64,000 bases of DNA from Schistocerca nitens (Eukaryota; Arthropoda; Insecta; Orthoptera; Acrididae), in contig NC_064619.1 in assembly GCF_023898315.1 (NCBI RefSeq), positions 371,520,150 to 371,584,149 of the forward strand. The letters are read 5' to 3'. Shown here in pieces: positions 57,398 through 64,000 of this stretch (positions are counted from its first letter, which is position 1; each line of letters opens with the position of its first letter). The notes below the pieces were generated by a model. It worked only from the letters and a program-made list of their open reading frames with translations, ran no database searches and was not told the origin of the DNA. A program made the translations under genes and the position numbers.

Positions 57398-58243
57398 TTG
57401 TTTGTTCACTTCCTTGTGATACATTGCACCAGCCAAAATGCAGCCCTAGTGCGAATGCTGTTCTCAAGCACAGGATTCAGTAAGCAACTTGAAGTCACTG
57501 ACTACTTCAAACAATTGGCAGCTGCTGCAAATCAATGTATTGGTAGAGTTTCTGAGAGTCGTGTACCTGTGATACCTATACCAGAAGTACCTCAAGTCCT
57601 ATGCACTGCAGTGGATCTTGTCTCCTATGTAGAAAGTAGAGGATCTGTCATTACTCATCCACTTGACTGCGAATGGCATATTAATGGTACATCTAGGCAT
57701 CCTGTACAAGGTGGATGGGGACCAGGGAGGACTCAGAGTATTGTACCAATCACCCAAATCAACAAGTTTGAGTTGCTATCTTTCACTGAAACTGTGCCAG
57801 TGGGACTCACTTCACTTGTTTTGGGGAAATCTGTTTTGTCCATGTCAGTAGGAGACAAGCACAAAAGGCTAGGGTCTATTAATTGTCAGCACTGCAAATG
57901 TACAGTGGATGATAATACCCCTTAGAGAAATGGCAGCAACAGACAGGAAAAAAACATCAAGTGCACTCAATTTGTATGCCTGTGGGCCTCATTCAGGATG
58001 TTTAAGAGGTTATTCCAGCAGCCACTGAGGGAACAGCATGCAACCAACTGCCGATTGCGGTGCACATTGGAACAAATGATGCCCCTGATCTTGCCTCCGA
58101 GGTCCTTCTTGGTTCATTTCAGCGACTGGCAGAGAAGGTTGCGAAGATGAACCTTGCACATGGAGTTTCAATGAAGCTCACAGTTTGTAGCATTTACCCA
58201 GAATTGATCATACCCCTTGGGTTCCAAGTTGATTGGAAGGATT
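57398..58243 (+). pseudogene. CR1-like LINE ORF1 remnant with esterase block
   Basis: An open 175 codons (57398-57925) contains a Gln/Ala-rich region (YFKQLAAAANQCIGRVSESR) and NCQHCKC, a possible zinc motif near the end. After a frame change, 58050-58243 gives HIGTNDA, the Gly-x-Asn-Asp block III of SGNH esterases, and FQRLAEKVAKMN. Blocks I and V are not clear. Confidence 0.6.
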
Positions 58244-58504
58244 GAAGCAGATACTTTAAAGGTTCTGTGAAAGCTAGGCTGCAACTTTCTGAATTTGCGC
58301 CATGGGACTGAGAACTGTAGGGCTGCCCTAAATATGTCAGGTGTGCACTACACATCAGAGGCCACTACTCAGGTAGCTGACTGTGTGGGGTGCACATAAG
58401 GGTTTTTTGATTAGACAATTCTCCATCCAATCCAGATAACAACAACTGTAGGAAATCCAGATGTGTCAGTGAAAGACTGAAAGAAATGGTTCCTACAGGT
58501 GATA

Positions 58505-60826
58505 GTATTAAAATCCAAATCGTAAACTGTCAAGGCATTCACGACAAAATGCCAAACTTCGAAATTCTAATGAAAAGCAGTGAAGCTCACATAATACTAA
58601 GTACAGAAAGCTGGATGAAACTGAAATTGATACCAAGATTTTCGAGCAAAATTTAAGTGCATATTGAAAGGATAGGCAAATGGGAAATGTAGATGATGTA
58701 TTTGTTGCAGTATACAAGAAATTCAAATTCACTGAGGTTGAAATTGAAGCTTCATGTGGGATTGTTTGAGCAAGACTCAGTATGAGGCATGGGGACAAAA
58801 TGTTAACTGGAGCCTTCTACTGTGCATCAGACTTGTCTCCTGATATAACCAGAAACTTTAGAGTTCCCCAGTCATACTGTGATCATTGGTGGAGACACTT
58901 AGTCATCCAACAATTAATCAATGAGGAACTTGAAACTTTCAGCATAGGGAAAGAGTATCAGAGGAGCTCTGACTCAGGTTTAAAAGAATAGTTGACCATG
59001 CACTTGACAGACGTGTACCAAGTAGAAGAGTTCATAAAGGGAGGGAACCTCCAGGTTATGTATACAGTCACTGTCAAGAAACTTTTAAGGAAATAGAGAT
59101 TACTGCATAATAGATGTAAAACGAAGTGTATGGCTATAGATAGATAGATGCTGAATAAACCAATTTGGCTGTCAAGAGAGAGCAAAGCTTGATGCCTTCA
59201 ATGACTAAAATAGCATAATATTGTCAAGTAATCTTTCACAGAACCCAAAGAAGGCTGTCAGTGGCACCAAAGTTAGTGTCCAGTCCCTAGCGGACGAGAC
59301 AGGATCTGCAATTGAACGTAGCAAAGTAAAACGGAAAATGCTTAACTCTGTTGTAAAATTTTCTTCTACAAAGGAAAACTCAGGAGAATTGCCCCAATGT
59401 AATCCTTGTACCACTGAAAAGATGAATGAAGGAAGTAAGTATTAGTGTCAGTGATGGTGAAAAACACCTGAAATCTTTAAAACTGAACAAAGCTCCCAGC
59501 CCCAATGGAATCTCTGTCAGATTCTGTCTGAATTTGTGGCAGAGTTTGCCCCCTCTTCTAACTACAATCTGTCATAGATCCTTGGAACAAAAAACCATGC
59601 CCAGTTCATGGAAAAAGGCACAGGTCACACCCTTCTACAAGACAGGTAGTAGAAGGGGTCCACAAAGCTACAATCCGATATCCTTGACATCCATTTGTTG
59701 TAGAATTTGTTCTAAGATTCTGAGCTCAAACATAATAAGGATCGATCAGAATGACCTTCTCAATGCTAAGCAGCATGGATTTTGAAAAAATCAATCATGC
59801 GAAACCCAACTTGCACTTTTCTCACATGACATACTGAAATCTTTGGATCAAGGCAATTACACAGATGCAGTATTTCTTGATTTTCGAAAAGAATTTGGCT
59901 CAGTACCACACCTATACTTGTTGTATCAAGTGAAATTTGTGACTGGATTGTGAACTTTTTGGCAGGGAGGACACAGCATGTTCTCTTGGATGGGGAGTCA
60001 CTGTAAGATGTAGAAGTAACTTCAGTTGTGCCCCAGGGAGTGTGTTGGGATCCTTGCTGCTCATATTTTATATTAATGTCCCTGCAGACAATATTAATAA
60101 TACAATCAGGTTTTTGCAGATGATGCAGTTACCTATAACTAAGTACTATCTGAAAGAAGCTGCATAAATATTCAGCCACATCTTGATAAGATTTTATTAT
60201 GATGCAGAGATTTGAAACTTGCTGTAAGTGTTCAGAAGTGTAAAATTTTACATTTTACAAAATGGAAAAATGTAGCCTATGGCTAATATCAATTTGTCAC
60301 TGCTGGAATCAGCCAACTCATACAAATACTTGGGTGTAGCAGTTTGTAGGGATATGAAATGGAATGATCACATACATTCAGTTGTGGGTAAAGCAGGTGG
60401 TAGACTTCGGTTTATTGGGTAGAATACTGGGAAAGTGAATCAGTCTATAAAGGAGATTGCTTACAAATCACTCATGTGAATTGTTCTAGAATGTTACTGA
60501 AGTGTGCGAGACCCATATCAGATAGGACAAATGGGGGATATTTAACGTATACAGAGAAAAGCAGCATAAATGGTCACAGGTTTGTTTAATTCATGGGAGA
60601 ATGTTACAGAGATACTGAAGGAACTGAACTGGAAGACTCTTGAAGATAGATGTCAACTATCCCAAGAAAGCTCATTAACAAAGTGTCAAGAACTGGCTTT
60701 AAATGATGACTGTAGGAAATTACTGCAAACCTCTATGTATCACTCCTATGGAGATCATGAAGACAAGATTAGAATAATTACTGCATGCACAGAGGCATTA
60801 AAAAATCATTCTTCCCATGCTCCATA
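58505..60826 (+). pseudogene. CR1-like LINE ORF2 remnant
   Basis: Endonuclease start at 58505-58680 (IVNCQGIHDKMPNFEILMKS). RT from 59426: HLKSLKLNKAPSPNGISVRF, SYNPISLTSICCRICSKILS, LLNAKQHGF, then FLDFRKEFGSVPH (Lys-Ala-Phe-Asp reads KEFG). The thumb region is near 60310-60470 (SYKYLGVAVCRDMKWNDHIH) and the C-terminus at 60570-60826 (MVTGLFNSWENVTEILKELN). Many stops and frame changes. Confidence 0.75.
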
Positions 60827-60828
60827 TA

Positions 60829-62238
60829 CACTCCTGGAAATTGAAATAAGAACACCGTGAATTCATTGTCCCAGGAAGGGGAAACTTTATTGACACATTC
60901 CTGGGGTCAGATACATCACATGATCACACTGACAGAACCACAGGCACATAGACACAGGCAACAGAGCATGCACAATGTCGGCACTAGTACAGTGTATATC
61001 CACCTTTCGCAGCAATGCAGGCTGCTATTCTCCCATGGAGACGATCGTAGAGATGCTGGATGTAGTCCTGTGGAACGGCTTGCCATGCCATTTCCACCTG
61101 GCGCCTCAGTTGGACCAGCGTTCGTGCTGGACGTGCAGACCGCGTGAGACGACGCTTCATCCAGTCCAAAACATGCACAATGGGGGACAGATCCGGAGAT
61201 CTTGCTGACCAGGGTAGTTGACTTACACCTTCTAGAGCACGTTGGGTGGCACGGGATACATGCGGACGTGCATTGTCCTGTTGGAACAGCAAGTTCCCTT
61301 GCCGGTCTAGGAATGGTAGAACGATGGGTTCGATGACGGTTTGGATGTACCGTGCACTATTCAGTGTCCCCTCGACGATCACCAGTGGTGTACGGCCAGT
61401 GTAGGAGATCGCTCCCCACACCATGATGCCGGGTGTTGGCCCTGTGTGCCTCGGTCGTATGCAGTCCTGATTGTGGCGCTCACCTGCACGGCGCCAAACA
61501 CGCATACGACCATCATTGGCACCAAGGCAGAAGCGACTCTCATCGCTGAAGACGACACGTCTCCATTCACGCCTGTTGCGACACCACTGAAGGCGGGCTG
61601 CACGATGTTAGGGCGTGAGCGGAAGACGGCCTAACGGTGTGCGGGACCATAGCCCAGCTTCATGGAGACTGTTGCGAATGGTCCTCGCCGATACCCCAGG
61701 AGCAACAGTGTCCCTAATTTGCTGGGAAGTGGCGGTGCGGTCCCCTACGGCACTGCGTAGGATCCTACGGTCTTGGCGTGCATCCGTGCGTCGCTGCGGT
61801 CCGGTCCCAGGTCGACGGGCACGTGCACCTTCCGCCGACCACTGGCGACAACATCGATGTACTGTGGAGACCTCACGCCCCACGTGTTGAGCAATTCGGC
61901 GGTACGTCCACCCGGCCTCCTGCATGCCCACTATACGCCCTCGCTCAAAGTCCGTCAACTGCACATACGGTTCACGTCCACGCTGTCGCGGCATGCTACC
62001 AGTGTTAAAGACTGCGATGGAGCTCCGTATGCCACGGCAAACTGGCTGACACTGACGGCGGCGGTGCACAAATGCTGCGCAGCTAGCGCCATTCGATGGC
62101 CAACACCGCGGTTCCTGGTGTGTCCGCTGTGCCGTGCGTGTGATCATTGCTTGTACAGCCCTCTCGCAGTGTCCGGAGCAAGTGTGGTGGGTCTGACACA
62201 CCGGTGTCAATGTGTTCTTTTTTCCATTTCCAGGAGTG
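60829..62238 (-). mobile_element. Tc1/mariner-type DNA transposon, nearly intact
   Basis: A 1410-bp element flanked by TA on both sides (60827-60828 and 62239-62240). Terminal inverted repeats of about 27 bp start CACTCCTGGAAAT and include AAGAACAC, with a few mismatches between ends. One transposase gene runs on the minus strand. The insertion falls just before the 3' end of the CR1-like LINE, and the coding sequence of that LINE reads straight across the TA site. Confidence 0.96.
60984..61994 (-). pseudogene. Tc1-like transposase, one premature stop
   Basis: A frame of 336 codons from ATG at 61994 (MPRQRGREPYVQLTDFERGR) to the stop after GGYTLY. A single in-frame TAA at 61608-61610 stands where Gln is expected (PLTP, then HRAARLQW). 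Two helix-turn-helix regions bind the inverted repeats (residues ~12-50 and ~75-115). The catalytic blocks are VVFSDESRF (Asp 1), FQQDNARPH (Asp 2) and SPDLSPIVHVLDW. In the third block Val replaces the catalytic Glu of the usual PIEH, 32 residues after Asp 2. The stop and the Glu loss make it inactive; otherwise length and motifs are complete. Confidence 0.93.
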
Positions 62239-62344
62239 TATGAATGGAAAAGGAAGGAACCCTAATAACTGATACAGTGGGATGTACCCTCTGCCATGCA
62301 CCTCATGGTGGTTTGCAGAGTATAGGTGTAGTTGTAGAGAGACA

Positions 62345-64000
62345 GTGACTGCGTAGTTCACCAAGACTTTCTGGCATCTGAATCAGCTTCCATCAAGAGA
62401 CTGTCCATGGGGATCATATGGAAGACTCCAGTTGCCAAACACACCTCACCAGGATGGACAGGGTCTAACACTGAGAACTGATGGTGCTGCAGACCTGTAG
62501 GCAACACATCCATAGTCCCGGAAAGCTATAATCAAAGCTTCATGGAACTGTACAGCTGTGTGGTCCGTGCTTGGGAAGTGCTGCTGAAAAATCTGAGGGT
62601 GTTACAATTCCTCATGCAGTCACCTTGAACTGGTATACATGTGGTAACCTCATTAAGTTACAGTCAAATAAAGGCCTAAAAACTTAAAAGTTACTGAGGT
62701 TAAGTTTAGTGTGAGCACAGACAGTCTTGAATCAACAAAAGTGCAGTATATCAGCTTTAATGGGAGAAAATTTATATCCATGAGTCAAGGCCCAGTTATG
62801 TACTTTCTGTATGGCCCCTCTGAAGCTGGCACTGTGCTGCATATGACGTAGATCTGGAATACAGGTAAATGTTGTCAAACACACAAGACAATGGGACTTT
62901 GGATTCCACACCAGTCACAATACTACTGTTTGCAGTGACAAAGAGTGACATACACAGAACTGATCCTGGAGGGGCCCTAGTTTTGTGTTCATACTGGATA
63001 TGATATTCTGGATAAAATGGGTAAGCACACACAGAAGGGCTATTCTTGCTGTGTAGACAGGATGTGACAGCACCAGGTGGAATCATATGCATTCCGCAGG
63101 TCAAAAAGTAAAGCTGTCAGGTGATGGAAATTTGCTAAAGGATTGTGCACTGCAGATTACAGATGAATTTGTTGGTCCGTGGGAGACCAGAGTGCATGAA
63201 GCCCAATTTGAAATTGCAATAAATGTCCTCTGTCTTCCAGGCACAAACAGTTATCAATTGGATCATTCTTTCAAATTATTTACTTAGCCAGGTTGTTAGA
63301 GGGACTTGTCAATAACTAGTCAAAATTTGAGGGTCTATTCCCAGTTTTAGGATAGAAAAATCTTACCATCCCACCACTGAGGAGTAATCTCTCCTTCCCA
63401 GCAAATATGATCAAAAAACTCTAGGATTTGTTTATGCTGACATTGCTGAATTCAACATTTTATTGTCAGTTTTATCTGGTCCAGGTCTTCTGTTTTGACG
63501 TTCTGCCAAAACACTGCATAACTTTCATTCACTAAACAAAGCACAGTACACTATGAAGCCTTGTGCATGGAAGGATACATAGTTTCACATCACCAGGCAT
63601 TTCTGGGTCAGGACATCAGGGTGGTAGCTATTGCATGTGCACACTTTGGCAGTGTGTGCTCTGAAAGATTCAGTAATGACTGCAGGATCATTACAGATGT
63701 TAATATTGAGAGAGACCTCAGGAACTGCTGTGAATGGTGGGTGGCCACAAATGTGGCAAAGTTTAGTCCATACTTGAGACAATGAGGTATGGGCTCTCAT
63801 ACGTGATACATACTGTTCCTAACACTCTTGCTTTCTCTTTTTTTATCAGAAACTGTGCCTTCACTTTTAAGTCTCTTGAATTTGGTTAAATGTTTCGTAG
63901 AGGGATGACACTGTGTTGTTGGAATACTCTTCAATACTAATAGCTGCAGCTATTCCTTTAGAACACAATATCACAGATTTCTGGTGGGAGAGCCTGAGGA
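62345..64000 (-). mobile_element. I-clade LINE, RT portion (right half of the split copy, runs off the window)
   Basis: The minus-strand segment 62345-62480 reads VLDPVHPGEVCLATGVFHMI, then PMDSLLMEA, aligning with VLDPILHSGICLATGAF of LINE copy B just upstream of its RNase H. RT pieces follow at 62796-63104 (GSVLCMSLFVTANSSIVTGV, NIYLYSRSTS) and 63585-63800 (AHTSLSQVWTKLCHICGHPP). It continues past 64000. Confidence 0.75.

Larger units (their letters stand above)
57360..62340 (+). mobile_element. CR1-like LINE, worn, with Tc1/mariner insert
   Basis: Order on the plus strand: ORF1 (from about 57398) with an SGNH block VHIGTNDAPDLASEVLLGSF near 58055-58115, endonuclease (KIQIVNCQGIHDKMPNFEIL near 58510), RT (59426-60120), C-terminal region (60300-60826), then the 3' end ending GTATAGGTGTAGTTGTAGAG at 62321-62340. 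The tail is a worn GTAGAT type. It is split at 60827 by the transposon at 60829-62238. It appears inserted in the I-clade LINE seen on both sides. Confidence 0.82.

Overview
The window looks like a piece of a large, repeat-choked arthropod genome, most likely an orthopteran such as Schistocerca (inference). The grounds are two tRNA-headed SINE types, Penelope-like elements with GIY-YIG nucleases, I-clade LINEs with a 3' (CCAA)n tail, CR1-like LINEs with a GTAGAT-type tail, and long introns full of nested insertions. I saw no rRNA, free-standing tRNA, CRISPR array or bacterial operon.

The only host gene I can support is an anillin-like gene on the minus strand. Five exons (36972-37127, 29374-29582, 29116-29289, 28742-28936, 14783-14916) have consensus splice sites and matching phases. 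Together they encode about 288 residues of an anillin-homology (C2-like) domain followed by a PH domain. The missing N-terminal part should lie beyond 37127 and the C-terminal exon(s) below 14783, possibly outside the window. Introns of about 13.8 kb and 7.4 kb carry most of the repeats.

Layout: 1-1375, 5' part of an I-clade LINE with a tandem repeat in its leader. 2395-14228, an old Ty3/Gypsy fossil (minus) split in gag by a 6.4-kb I-clade LINE, itself split by a SINE. 14983-17277, a 2.3-kb G-rich composite minisatellite (27-bp then 20-bp units) about 65 bp from an anillin splice acceptor. 18224-23431, a second, older Ty3/Gypsy fossil. 23.5-28.5 kb, worn LINE remnants. 30.1-36.1 kb, a Penelope remnant and a CR1/L2-type LINE interrupted by a young LINE with an unbroken 896-codon ORF. 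37440-40066, a head-to-head Penelope-like inverted dimer flanked by one 13-bp target-site duplication. 40.2-45.3 kb, a nearly complete CR1-like LINE whose ORF1 carries an SGNH esterase domain. 46384-52159, a second full-length I-clade LINE holding a SINE. 52.2-55.5 kb, remnants of a LINE, a Tc1-like transposon and a Penelope-like element. 56.5-64.0 kb, a three-level nest: another I-clade LINE (minus), split by a CR1-like LINE (plus), which holds a 1.4-kb Tc1/mariner transposon.

These parts do not form a pathway. The window records successive insertions, several datable relative to each other from nesting and target-site duplications, around the exons of one cytokinesis gene. The points most worth following are the minisatellite, which lacks splice dinucleotides in gene orientation, the Penelope inverted dimer, the tRNA-like module in the Gypsy LTRs and the intact nested LINE ORF.
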